6,014 bases of DNA from Deltaproteobacteria bacterium (lineage in GTDB: Bacteria; Desulfobacterota_B; Binatia; UBA9968). Positions 1-6,014 of this stretch are shown here, in pieces (positions within the stretch are counted from its first letter, which is position 1; each line of letters starts with the position of its first letter). The notes under the pieces are model-generated. The model was not told the origin of the DNA, ran no database searches, and saw only the letters and a program-made list of their open reading frames with translations. Both the position numbers and the translations under genes were made by a program. The stretch lies in contig VBKY01000453.1 of the NCBI GenBank assembly GCA_005879255.1, positions 4,427 through 10,440 on the forward strand, given 5' to 3'.

Positions 1-1
1 G

Positions 2-382
2 CGCGCCATCAACGACTTTTGCCACAAGATTTTCATCGACGGCTCGATAATCGAGCTTTGGGGATTGCATGTTTTCGAAGAGTCACTGTCGCAATGGTCG
101 GGTCAATGGTTCACCGCCTTAACGACGCATTACGGCTTTAGCAAGCAGGACGCGATCTACTTCTCGACTCACGAGGAGGCGGACATGGACACCCACAAGC
201 TGGGTGAAGGCGGCGAGGAAGCGATGGGCCACGGCGCCTTTAACCGAACAGTTTTAACGCGCGCGTTGCAAGACAGTGTTGAATTCCGCGCCGGCTATTC
301 GATGGAATACTGCGCGCTGACGATGGTCGATCTCCACGCCCAGATGAAACAAGCGGCGCTCGATAATCCCTACAGTCCGTGA
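2..382 (+). CDS. TenA/PqqC/CADD-like heme-oxygenase-fold protein, C-terminal part
   Basis: The frame is open from base 2 to the TGA at 380-382 and gives 126 residues; the true start lies left of the window. The in-frame TTG at 65 is not a credible start, because conserved-looking helix sequence precedes it. Recognisable segments are LHVFEESL, which resembles the YAYES helix carrying the glutamate ligand in CADD/PqqC-like proteins, and YFSTHEEADMDTHK (partial residues 54-66), which resembles the HxxxDxxH helix of the iron-binding heme-oxygenase-like oxidases and PqqC relatives. Family members are cytosolic helical bundles; some are di-iron oxidases or oxygenases, PqqC is cofactor-free, and TenA is a thiaminase. 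The exact substrate cannot be told from this fragment. The last histidine sits one residue further along than I expect (H-x3-D-x3-H). The gene converges on the fdhD remnant and the oxidase gene. Family call fairly confident, function unknown. Confidence 0.75.
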   Translation, partial: RAINDFCHKIFIDGSIIELWGLHVFEESLSQWSGQWFTALTTHYGFSKQDAIYFSTHEEADMDTHKLGEGGEEAMGHGAFNRTVLTRALQDSVEFRAGYSMEYCALTMVDLHAQMKQAALDNPYSP

Positions 383-399
383 CCGATAGAAAGTCTAAC

Positions 400-707
400 G
401 GCCTGGCGACGATGGGAGTTCGCGCGACCAAAGCTTTCCGCATGATCTCGAACCTTCGCTCGGTCACTGACAAGCAGCATTTGCGGACTATTATGCGGCG
501 AGGCCGCCCTATCACCTTATCGACGGCATTGTGCCGGCCCACGTCTTTTCTCCTTAACATACTCTCGCCGTCGACCGCGCAAGATGATCGGATGGCCGTC
601 GAAGAGCCGCTGAAGATTTGGCTCTGCAGATCACCCATCGCCGTCAACCAAAACGCGAAAGCGGCGGAGTGTTTCAGCCGGTAGATTTCGCCGCGCCTGG
701 TTTGCCC
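400..707 (-). pseudogene. fdhD: Decayed fdhD fragment (formate dehydrogenase accessory sulfurtransferase)
   Basis: No intact gene fills the 331 bases between 382 and 714, but the minus strand carries a degraded C-terminal half of FdhD. In one frame, bases 545-507 encode DVGRHNAVDKVIG, the family signature. Just upstream, LTAMGDLQSQIF (647-612) looks like a mutated TGGLHAAxLF segment, and DGESMLRRK leads into the signature. The reading then moves to another frame, where 480-457 encodes MLLVSDRA, matching the family's LLVSGRAS. It returns to the first frame for FEIMRKALVARTPIVA (452-405). The usual continuation (AVSAPSSLAVELA and the C-terminal strand) is missing, as is the N-terminal half with the catalytic CxxC loop. 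Intact FdhD passes sulfur to the molybdenum cofactor of formate dehydrogenase; this copy cannot. Two frame changes, missense changes and loss of both ends argue for real decay rather than one sequencing error. It lies directly downstream of the oxidase gene on the same strand. Confidence 0.82.
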
Positions 708-713
708 CAAGAC

Positions 714-1790
714 CTAGAGCAACCGTCCTCCCGGCATATGGCAAAACGCGCTCATCTCGTGCGCGAAGGTCACGGGATTGGCTTTGCAAACGTAACTGGC
801 ATTGATCTGATCGACGCGTGTCACACCCAAGAGCGCCATGTCGACGATCAGTTCTTCTTCGAGCAATTCAAGCACGCGCACCAACCCGTCCTTTCCCCCT
901 GCACCCAAGCCCCAGCCCTGGAGCTTGCCGATGGTGACCGCCTTGCATCCGAGCGCCAGCGCCTTGACCACATCTGTACCACGAGTGACACCGCCGTCCA
1001 GCACGACATCCGCCTTGCCTTTCACTGTTTCCATAATTTCCGGCAACACTTCGATGGTGCCTCGCCCATGATCGAGCTGGCGGCCGCCATGATTCGAAAC
1101 ATAGATTACGTCGACTCCATGCTCCACGGCTAGTCTGGCATCTTCCGCCGTTGCAACGCCCTTTAAGATAAATGGCAAGCCGGCGATTTTTTTTATCGCG
1201 TCCATGGTTTCCCAGGTTAACATCGCCTGAAAGTGCCGGTTCGTCTCAGTACGCCTGCTGGGGGGTTGCCAGCGATTGAGCAGCGGCCGCTCGCGCCGGC
1301 TGTAATGAGCCGTGTCGACGGTAAGACACAGGGCTGCATAACCCGCTTTCTTCACGCGCCCGATGATTTCCGCGCACCAGTCCAATCCGCCGCGAACATA
1401 GAGTTGAAAGATCTTGGGGTGGTTCGTGCTCGCGGCAATTTCTTCCAGACTCGGTTGCGTGACCGAGCTAACGAAGTTCATGGTGCCGAATTCTGCGGCG
1501 GCCTTCGCTACGGCAACGCCGCCTTCGGGGGTGATCGATTGCAGCGAACCGATGGGCGCCATCATCACCGGAATGCGCAACTTCTGTCCGAGAAACGTCG
1601 TCGATGTGTCGATCTTTGAAACATCCACCAGAGCCCGCGGCCTGAGCGCCAAGCAATCGAAGCCCAAGCGATTGCGTCGCATAGTGGTTTCCGACTCGGC
1701 GCCGCCGGTTAAATAATCCCATACATCCTGCGGCAGATTGCGGCGCGCCGCCTGGATGATCTCTTGGTTGCTGACGTAATCGAGGCTCAT
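714..1790 (-). CDS. FMN-dependent alpha-hydroxy-acid oxidase/dehydrogenase
   Basis: This 358-residue protein of the glycolate oxidase/lactate dehydrogenase family (FMN TIM barrel) oxidises an alpha-hydroxy acid to the 2-oxo acid. Expected active-site residues are present: Tyr26 (VWDYLTGGA), Gln129 and Tyr131 (FQLYVRG), Thr157 (LTVDT), Arg165 (SRRER), Lys210 (LKGV), and the catalytic His234 with Arg237 in SNHGGRQLD. The phosphate-binding DGGVTRGTD is at 265-273. The usual GRP that follows is GKL here (288-290), a pattern I associate with a separate subfamily, so substrate cannot be assigned between lactate, glycolate, mandelate or others. The loop after LLNRW is short, giving a protein a little under the 370-390 typical of the family. 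No signal peptide or membrane segment is visible, so it is probably cytosolic or peripheral. The ATG at 1790 is supported by AAGGAG eight bases upstream. It follows ilvD by 281 bases and has its own promoter candidate. Confidence 0.93.
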   Translation of the reverse strand: MSLDYVSNQEIIQAARRNLPQDVWDYLTGGAESETTMRRNRLGFDCLALRPRALVDVSKIDTSTTFLGQKLRIPVMMAPIGSLQSITPEGGVAVAKAAAEFGTMNFVSSVTQPSLEEIAASTNHPKIFQLYVRGGLDWCAEIIGRVKKAGYAALCLTVDTAHYSRRERPLLNRWQPPSRRTETNRHFQAMLTWETMDAIKKIAGLPFILKGVATAEDARLAVEHGVDVIYVSNHGGRQLDHGRGTIEVLPEIMETVKGKADVVLDGGVTRGTDVVKALALGCKAVTIGKLQGWGLGAGGKDGLVRVLELLEEELIVDMALLGVTRVDQINASYVCKANPVTFAHEMSAFCHMPGGRLL

Positions 1791-1855
1791 CGGTCAGTCT
1801 CCTTTTCCATGCTTGAATAACTAAACAAATGCGCGTGAGAATTGATGGCCGGAAC

Positions 1856-1883
1856 ACTATCGAACCGCGCCGGGATCTGTCAA
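1856..1883 (-). promoter_or_regulatory. Sigma70-like promoter for the hydroxy-acid oxidase gene
   Basis: Read on the minus strand there is a perfect -35 TTGACA (1883-1878), a 16-base spacer and GATAGT (1861-1856), which matches four of six -10 consensus bases. Transcription would begin near 1849 and give a leader of about 60 bases before the ATG at 1790, with a good Shine-Dalgarno at its end. The placement suggests the oxidase is transcribed apart from ilvD. This is pattern matching only; no operator is recognised. Confidence 0.5.
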
Positions 1884-1950
1884 ACCTCGTCGCTCAATAG
1901 CAGAGAACCGTTACAATGGAATCATCAATCACAAACGCGAGGCACGATGC

Positions 1951-1980
1951 TGTAGGAGTAGGCTTCAAACCCGCCCTCGT
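1951..1980. repeat. Possible degenerate REP-like palindrome
   Basis: The stretch GTAGGAGTAGGCTTCAAACC followed by CGCCCTCG is an imperfect palindrome centred near 1966. It resembles an intergenic palindrome I recall from several environmental bacterial lineages, of the form GTAGGGGCGGGTTT facing AAACCCGCCCCTAC, which produces spurious GFKPA or GLKPT peptides when translated. Here the left arm is diverged and pairs only with mismatches and G-U pairs. It lies in the non-coding gap between ilvD and the oxidase gene. Only one copy is present in the window, so its repeat nature is inferred from memory. Confidence 0.33.
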
Positions 1981-2071
1981 TCGCGTCCTTTGTCGTTTCG
2001 TGATGAACACGACTTTAGCGAACGGATTATCCCGAGATCCTCGTGCAACGACGAATCAAAGTGGGAATTCG

Positions 2072-3673
2072 TTACCGCGTCACCGCTCCTTCGGATGCCG
2101 ACGAGACGAGCTTAGCATACTTCGCCATGACGCCGGACTTGTAGCGCGGCGGCGGTGGCAAACGCCGCGCTTTGACATCGAAAACGATCGTATCGCCGTC
2201 GCGCACCGCGGCAATCGGCCCGCCATGGGCAGCTTCCGGCGCGACGTGTCCCGCCATCAGCCCATGAGTCGCGCCAGAAAAGCGGCCGTCGGTGAGCAGT
2301 GCCACGGAATCGCCCAAGCCTGCGCCGACCAACGCTGCGGTGACCCCGAGCATCTCGCGCATCCCCGGCCCGCCTTTGGGCCCCTCGTAGCGAATGACCA
2401 CCACGTCGTTGTCTTTGATCTTGGCGTTCTGCACCGCTTGGAACGCATCTTCCTCGCGGTCGAAGACACGCGCCGGTCCTCGGTGAATCATTCTTTCGTG
2501 TCCAGCGACTTTGACCACGCAACCTTCCGGCGCCAAGTTGCCCTTCAAGATCACCAATCCACCGGTCGGCTTGAGTGGATTCGCAATCGGCCGCACGACC
2601 TCTTGCCCTGGCGTCTCTCGGACCATTTCGGCTGCCTCGGCAATGGTCTTGCCCGTGACTGTCATCGCACCTCCATGAATGTGACCCGCGTCAACCAGTC
2701 GCTTGGCCACCAGTGGGATACCACCGGCCCTGTACAAATCGTTGGCGACAAACCGGCCGCCCGGCTTGAGATCGGCGATTAGTGGCGTGCGATCGCTGAT
2801 CCGATCGAAGTCGTCGATGGTCAGCTGGATTCCAGCTTCGCACGCAATCGCGAGCAAGTGCAAAACTGCGTTGGTCGAGCCACCGGTCGCCGCCACCGAA
2901 GCGATAGCATTCTCGATCGACTCGCGCGTGAGGATCTGCGACGGCCGCAGATCGCGCCTAAGCATATCCATGACGAGCTTGCCGGCGTTGAACGCAGCGT
3001 CATCCTTCTCGGCAACGGTAGCGGGAATGCCATTGCTGCCCATCGGCGAGATACCGAGAAATTCCATCACCGTCGACATGGTGTTGGCGGTGAATTGCCC
3101 GCCGCAAGCGCCCGCGCCGGGACATGCGGCATTTTCCACGGCCATGAATTGTTCGGCGTCGATGCGGCCGCTGGCGTACGCACCGACGGCTTCGAAGACG
3201 TCTTGAATCGTCAGGTGCGCGATGGAACCGCCGTAAAGCGCCAAACCCGGAATGTCCAGTCGCGCCAGCGCCATGACAACGCCGGGGTTGGTTTTGTCGC
3301 AGCCGGAAAGGCAAACCAGCGCGTCGAAATGATTGCCGCGCGCGACCAGCTCGACGGAATCGGCGATCACCTCGCGACTCACGAGCGAACATTTCATTCC
3401 TTCCGCGCCCATGCTGATGCCGTCGGAGATCGACACGGTGTTGAACTCCATCGGCGTCCCGCCGGCCGCACGAATACCTTCCTTTACTTTCGCGGCCAGC
3501 CGGCGCAGGTGATAGTTGCATGGACCGATCTCGATCCAGGTGTTGGCAACACCGACGATGGGACGGCGCAAGTCTTCGTCGGTAAAACCCGCCGCCTTCA
3601 GCATTGCGCGCGTCGGCGCGCGGTCCGGTCCATCGGTGATCACCCCGCTCCGGGGTTTCAAATTGTCAGCCAT
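2072..3673 (-). CDS. ilvD: Dihydroxy-acid dehydratase (IlvD), with two internal gaps
   Basis: IlvD dehydrates 2,3-dihydroxy-isovalerate and 2,3-dihydroxy-3-methylvalerate to the 2-oxo acids that lead to valine, leucine, isoleucine and pantothenate; it is a cytosolic Fe-S enzyme. Candidate cluster cysteines are Cys52 (IGPCNYH), Cys125 (SGCDKTNPG) and Cys190 ([14 protein letters not shown]). Lys127 of CDK is the lysine that is carbamylated and binds Mg in the family, Asp84 lies in SISDGISMG, and Ser466 in GRFSGATHG matches the catalytic serine. The ending [13 protein letters not shown] is typical. The length is 533 residues, against about 557 for close relatives as I remember them. The difference sits in two places: after GGSIA (residue 152), where a PGxxRG-type loop of about seven residues is missing, and after KARRL (505), where about 17 residues before PPPPRY are missing. 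Both keep the frame. The ATG at 3673 is backed by AGGAG six bases upstream. Identity is certain; whether the enzyme is fully active is not. Confidence 0.96.
   Translation of the reverse strand: MADNLKPRSGVITDGPDRAPTRAMLKAAGFTDEDLRRPIVGVANTWIEIGPCNYHLRRLAAKVKEGIRAAGGTPMEFNTVSISDGISMGAEGMKCSLVSREVIADSVELVARGNHFDALVCLSGCDKTNPGVVMALARLDIPGLALYGGSIAHLTIQDVFEAVGAYASGRIDAEQFMAVENAACPGAGACGGQFTANTMSTVMEFLGISPMGSNGIPATVAEKDDAAFNAGKLVMDMLRRDLRPSQILTRESIENAIASVAATGGSTNAVLHLLAIACEAGIQLTIDDFDRISDRTPLIADLKPGGRFVANDLYRAGGIPLVAKRLVDAGHIHGGAMTVTGKTIAEAAEMVRETPGQEVVRPIANPLKPTGGLVILKGNLAPEGCVVKVAGHERMIHRGPARVFDREEDAFQAVQNAKIKDNDVVVIRYEGPKGGPGMREMLGVTAALVGAGLGDSVALLTDGRFSGATHGLMAGHVAPEAAHGGPIAAVRDGDTIVFDVKARRLPPPPRYKSGVMAKYAKLVSSASEGAVTR
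2143..2171. repeat. Perfect 9-bp inverted repeat inside ilvD
   Basis: AGCGCGGCG (2143-2151) and CGCCGCGCT (2163-2171) are exact reverse complements separated by 11 bases. The junction between Leu505 and Pro506 of IlvD, where about 17 family residues appear to be missing, falls at 2158/2159 inside the loop. The all-G/C-rich arms could form a hairpin or cruciform. Arginine and proline codons in a G+C-rich gene can create such arms by chance. Confidence 0.6.
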
Positions 3674-3723
3674 GAATTACTCCTGACTTTGCTTTGGAAT
3701 GACTGTCAATTAACTATGGCGTT

Positions 3724-3748
3724 GGCGGTTTTGCAAGCCGCCTTTTTT
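3724..3748 (+). terminator. Rho-independent terminator-like hairpin, rightward
   Basis: GGCGGTT (3724-3730) pairs with AGCCGCC (3736-3742) as a seven-pair stem with one G-U pair and a five-base loop, followed directly by six T residues (3743-3748). The polarity works only for rightward transcription. It lies in the spacer between ilvD (leftward) and the exported-protein gene (rightward), with no rightward gene upstream in the window. It could stop antisense transcription emerging from ilvD, or act as an early terminator in a leader of the exported-protein gene. Confidence 0.6.
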
Positions 3749-3841
3749 CCATCCAAACGAGCGGGAGGCGAAAGATATTCAATACAAAGACCAGGCTTAG
3801 ATCTTGCACGCCCTCGTCTCAAACCCTATCGTGTAGGTAAG

Positions 3842-4450
3842 ATGAATCCCATGAAACGCGCAGCTAAGATTTTCTTGGGACTGCTGATATTAAGCGCGGC
3901 GGTTTCAAGCATCGCGGCGACGCAGCTCACCAAAGAACAAGGCGATCGCCTGGAGCGGAAGATCGAGGAGATCACGAAGAATGCGTCGGCAGATCCGGTC
4001 CGGTCGAAGCGAACAACGATGTCGGAGCTCGAAGTCAATTCCTACCTCAACTTTAACCTCAGGGACAAGATTCCCCGGGGTCTTACCAATCCGCAGATCA
4101 CAACCGTCGGCGACGGCCAACTGGCCGGGCGCGTTTTTGTGGACATCGATGAATTCAAACGGCAGCGCAACTCCGGAGGACTTCTGGATCCGCTGAACTA
4201 TGTTTCCGGTCAAGTGCCGGTGACGGCGCGCGGGATGCTTCGCGCTCAGGATGGCAAAGGCCGGTTTCAACTTGGCTCTGCCGAAATCCTCGGGGTGCCT
4301 TTGCCGAAACCTCTTCTCCAGGAGCTTGTGACCTTCTTCTCGCGCACGCCGGAAACTCCCAACGGATTCAACATCGACGCGCCGTTTAACTTGCCCGCTA
4401 AGATCCGCGAGGTCGTAGTTAATCGGGGCGACGCAGTGGTGGTACAGTAG
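3842..4450 (+). CDS. Small exported protein of unknown function
   Basis: This 202-residue protein starts with a clear Sec signal peptide: basic MNPMKRAAK, a hydrophobic core FLGLLILSAAV, and a probable cleavage after Ala25 (SIA). The mature part, about 177 residues, has no membrane segment and should be periplasmic or extracellular. It begins with a charged, probably helical stretch (KEQGDRLERKIEEITKNA). SELEVNSYLNF (61-71), a strand-rich middle (VFVDIDEFKR, QVPVTARGML), GVPLPKPLLQELV (151-163) and PFNLPAKIREVVV (181-193) follow. I recall similar uncharacterised exported proteins from Acidobacteria and soil metagenomes but cannot name a domain; a lipid-binding fold is possible but unsupported. 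The frame is open far upstream, antisense to ilvD, but the signal peptide fixes the start near here. TAGG lies four bases before the ATG at 3842; the ATG at 3851 is an alternative. A GNAT gene follows after 42 bases. Confidence 0.82.
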   Translation: MNPMKRAAKIFLGLLILSAAVSSIAATQLTKEQGDRLERKIEEITKNASADPVRSKRTTMSELEVNSYLNFNLRDKIPRGLTNPQITTVGDGQLAGRVFVDIDEFKRQRNSGGLLDPLNYVSGQVPVTARGMLRAQDGKGRFQLGSAEILGVPLPKPLLQELVTFFSRTPETPNGFNIDAPFNLPAKIREVVVNRGDAVVVQ

Positions 4451-4492
4451 AGATCGGCGCCAGCGCACAACTGAGGAACTCTACGAGGGGAG

Positions 4493-4927
4493 ATGAAAGT
4501 GTCGGAAATAGAGTTTCGGTTTGGTAATGACTTGGATCTTGATCAGATCATTGATCTATACAATGCCTCCACGCTCGGCGAACGGCGCCCTGTCGACGAC
4601 CGGCGAATCATGTCGGACATGCTGAGCCACGCCAACCTGGTGGTGACTGCATGGGACGGAGCTTTATTGATTGGCATCGCACGCACGCTTACCGATTTTA
4701 GCTACGTCGGATATCTCGCAGACCTCGCCGTGCGCGCGTCCCATCAAAGGCAAGGAATCGGTATCGAGCTTATAGAGAGAACCCGGCAGAAGATGGGACC
4801 ACGTTCAATGCTCGTGCTGTTGGCCGCTCCGAAGGCCGTAGAATATTACCCGAACATCGGTTTCACGAAGCATGAAAGCGCGTGGACGTTACGCGCCAAT
4901 CAGCCGTTTCCAATTTCCCGACACTGA
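4493..4927 (+). CDS. GNAT-family N-acetyltransferase
   Basis: This 144-residue cytosolic protein has the GNAT fold and would transfer an acetyl group from acetyl-CoA to an unknown amine. The beta-4 strand is YLADLAVR (74-81), followed by the acetyl-CoA pyrophosphate-binding motif QRQGIG (85-90, the Q/RxxGxG/A signature) at the start of its helix. A C-terminal motif B, AVEYYPNIGF (115-124), matches the common A-x-x-x-Y-x-x-x-G-F element. The length is normal for a single-domain enzyme. AGGGGAG ends directly at the ATG (4493), which is too close for ordinary initiation. The GTG two codons later (4499) has the ideal six-base spacing and would give a protein shorter by two residues starting MSEIEFRF. 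The gene follows the exported-protein gene by 42 bases with no terminator seen between them, so co-transcription is likely. The substrate cannot be predicted. Confidence 0.88.
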   Translation: MKVSEIEFRFGNDLDLDQIIDLYNASTLGERRPVDDRRIMSDMLSHANLVVTAWDGALLIGIARTLTDFSYVGYLADLAVRASHQRQGIGIELIERTRQKMGPRSMLVLLAAPKAVEYYPNIGFTKHESAWTLRANQPFPISRH

Positions 4928-5076
4928 CAGGCATGTTGATTTAATTGACCTTTAAGGTAACGGCTGAGTGCGCTAAAAACGACCTTTCGGCTGGCTGCGA
5001 CAAACTGGCCTCATCAAGCATCTAAGTGGCGATGCCTTGGGTCACGCACCGGACGAGAATCAAACGCGGAGACAAC
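4928..5076 (+). other. Spacer before the binding-protein gene
   Basis: I see no gene in these 149 bases. The only structure is a tiny palindrome, ACCTTTAAGGT (4940-4950), too short to act as a terminator by itself. No convincing promoter pair was found, although the binding-protein gene probably has one here. GGAG at 5068-5071 serves as its Shine-Dalgarno. Confidence 0.5.
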
Positions 5077-6014
5077 GTGAACAAAAGTCACCAGTATTGC
5101 TCTCGCCCAATAACATTCCTAATACTGGCTCTTACTTACCCTTTCATGGCCTACGCGAATACAACACCGATGACGGGTGTTGCTGGTCCAGCGGTTAACT
5201 TAATCTATGCGTACGTCGCGCAGGACGCAGGACTTTGGAAAAAGCATGGTCTCGACACGCGGGTGGTGCTGTTCGAATCGGCTTCGACGCTTGCGCAGGT
5301 CGCACGCTCGGGTGAGTTCAAGTTTGTCATCAATTCCGGTGCGACTACGATAGCTTCGCGTGCCCAAGGAGCAGATACAGTCATCGTCGCTGCTGCCGTC
5401 AATACGCTCCCTTACAGCTTAGTTGCGGCCAAGGGAATCACGAAGTGGGCCGATCTCAAAGGAAAAAGAGTGGCGATCAGCCGCTTGGGATCAGGAACCG
5501 ACACCGCAATCCGTTTGGTATGCAGAAAATTTGGCCTCGACCCCACAAAAGACATTGTCATTCTTCAAGGCGGCACGCAGCCGGTCCGGCTGCAAGCTCT
5601 TGCAGCGGGGGCCATCGACGCTACGCTGGTGTCTCCGCCGCTTGATTTGACGGCGAAGAAGCAGGGCTATTCGATTATAGTCAACATTGCGGAATTAGGG
5701 ATTCAGTACCCTCAACTCGTGATCGAAACCACCGACCGCTTCAACGGGGAAAACCCACAAGCGGTAAAGAATTTCTTAAAGGGTTTCATCGAAGGTCTTT
5801 ATTATACCGCGGCGCATAAAGGCGAGACAAAAAAGATCATCACCAAATATTTGAAAACTACCGATCCGGAAATCCTCGAAGCAACCTACCAGAGTTTCAT
5901 TCAAGTAACCGACTACAGCGCAACCCCGAATCTTGACGGCATTCGCAATGCTATCGACGAAGTTGCGCAGCGCGTGCTGGCGGCGAAGGCGAAAAAGCCG
6001 GAGGAGTTCGTCAA
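5077..6014 (+). CDS. ABC transporter substrate-binding protein, NMT1/SsuA/TauA type, C-terminus cut off
   Basis: The frame starts at GTG 5077, with GGAG five bases upstream, and stays open to the window edge, giving 312 residues. Residues 1-27 form a signal peptide (PITFLILALTYPFMAYA core, cleavage after A-Y-A), with no lipobox cysteine, so the mature protein should be free in the periplasm. Typical family features follow: YAYVAQDAGLWKKHGLD (44-60), the segment after the first strand common to nitrate, sulfonate, taurine and NMT1-like binding proteins; KWADLKGKRVAISRLGSGTD (123-142), the second-lobe motif; and LAAGAIDATLVSPP (175-188). The fragment is close to the usual 320-340 residues, so few are missing. 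The ligand cannot be deduced, since this superfamily binds nitrate, sulfonates, aromatic acids and pyrimidines. Permease and ATPase genes are not in the window and would be expected to the right. Confidence 0.92.
   Translation, partial: MNKSHQYCSRPITFLILALTYPFMAYANTTPMTGVAGPAVNLIYAYVAQDAGLWKKHGLDTRVVLFESASTLAQVARSGEFKFVINSGATTIASRAQGADTVIVAAAVNTLPYSLVAAKGITKWADLKGKRVAISRLGSGTDTAIRLVCRKFGLDPTKDIVILQGGTQPVRLQALAAGAIDATLVSPPLDLTAKKQGYSIIVNIAELGIQYPQLVIETTDRFNGENPQAVKNFLKGFIEGLYYTAAHKGETKKIITKYLKTTDPEILEATYQSFIQVTDYSATPNLDGIRNAIDEVAQRVLAAKAKKPEEFV

Noticed and set aside
240..710. 156-residue leftward ORF as a real gene
   Set aside because: Its recognisable parts are fdhD pieces from a broken copy, and its end overlaps the heme-oxygenase-fold gene on the other strand.
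379..1133. Rightward frames at 379-684 and 618-1133
   Set aside because: They overlap the fdhD remnant and the oxidase gene on the opposite strand, without a ribosome binding site or familiar motifs.
1916..2782. 288-codon rightward frame over the end of ilvD
   Set aside because: It is arginine- and histidine-rich with no family resemblance, and is complementary to certain ilvD coding sequence.
3704..3709. TTGACA upstream of ilvD on the minus strand as its -35 box
   Set aside because: A matching -10 would have to overlap the Shine-Dalgarno at 3680-3684, and nothing resembling TATAAT is there.
3804..3832. TTGCAC-17-TATCGT as promoter of the exported-protein gene
   Set aside because: The -35 match is poor, and transcription would begin nearly at the ATG, leaving out the ribosome binding site.
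2858..3841. Long rightward open frame antisense to ilvD that runs into the exported-protein gene
   Set aside because: It lies opposite strongly conserved ilvD codons, has no recognisable protein content, and the signal peptide at 3842 marks the real start. The openness is a by-product of codon bias.
2..6014. A thiamine or pyrimidine salvage cluster joining the TenA-like protein and the NMT1-like binding protein
   Set aside because: The two genes are about 4.7 kb apart, with unrelated genes on the other strand between them. The TenA-like fragment looks more like the PqqC/CADD group, and the binding-protein family covers many ligands.

Overview
The window looks like chromosomal DNA of a free-living bacterium with moderately high G+C. 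The gene mix is a FMN hydroxy-acid oxidase, a compact IlvD, a heme-oxygenase-fold metalloprotein, and a NitT/TauT/NMT1-type solute-binding protein with an export signal. Together with a possible short REP-like palindrome, this resembles uncultured soil Deltaproteobacteria-like lineages (Desulfobacterota/Binatota, Tectomicrobia, Rokubacteria). That placement is an impression from memory and is weak. No rRNA, tRNA, CRISPR array, transposase or phage gene is visible.

Layout, left to right. Positions 2-382 (+) hold the C-terminal part of a TenA/PqqC/CADD-like heme-oxygenase-fold protein whose start lies outside the window. Positions ~400-707 (-) hold no intact gene but a clear fossil of fdhD, the formate dehydrogenase accessory sulfurtransferase. 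It keeps the hallmark DVGRHNAVDKVIG but is broken by frameshifts and has lost both ends. Positions 714-1790 (-) encode a complete FMN-dependent alpha-hydroxy-acid oxidase, with its own Shine-Dalgarno and a good sigma70-like promoter at 1856-1883. Positions 1791-2071 are non-coding, with that promoter and a degenerate palindrome. Positions 2072-3673 (-) encode dihydroxy-acid dehydratase (ilvD), shorter than usual because of two internal in-frame gaps. Positions 3674-3841 form a divergent spacer with a terminator-like hairpin that points rightward. Positions 3842-4450 (+) encode a small exported protein of unknown function. Positions 4493-4927 (+) encode a GNAT acetyltransferase. From 5077 (+) to the window end runs an ABC-transporter periplasmic binding protein, cut off at its C-terminus.

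The genes do not form one obvious pathway. ilvD is core branched-chain amino-acid and pantothenate synthesis. The hydroxy-acid oxidase is a stand-alone flavoenzyme, probably transcribed from its own promoter. The exported protein and the GNAT enzyme are 42 bases apart and may share a transcript. The binding protein probably belongs to an importer whose permease and ATPase would lie to the right. I see no convincing new multi-gene system. The observations most worth checking are the fdhD fossil and the two gaps in ilvD, one of which falls in the loop of a perfect 9-bp inverted repeat.
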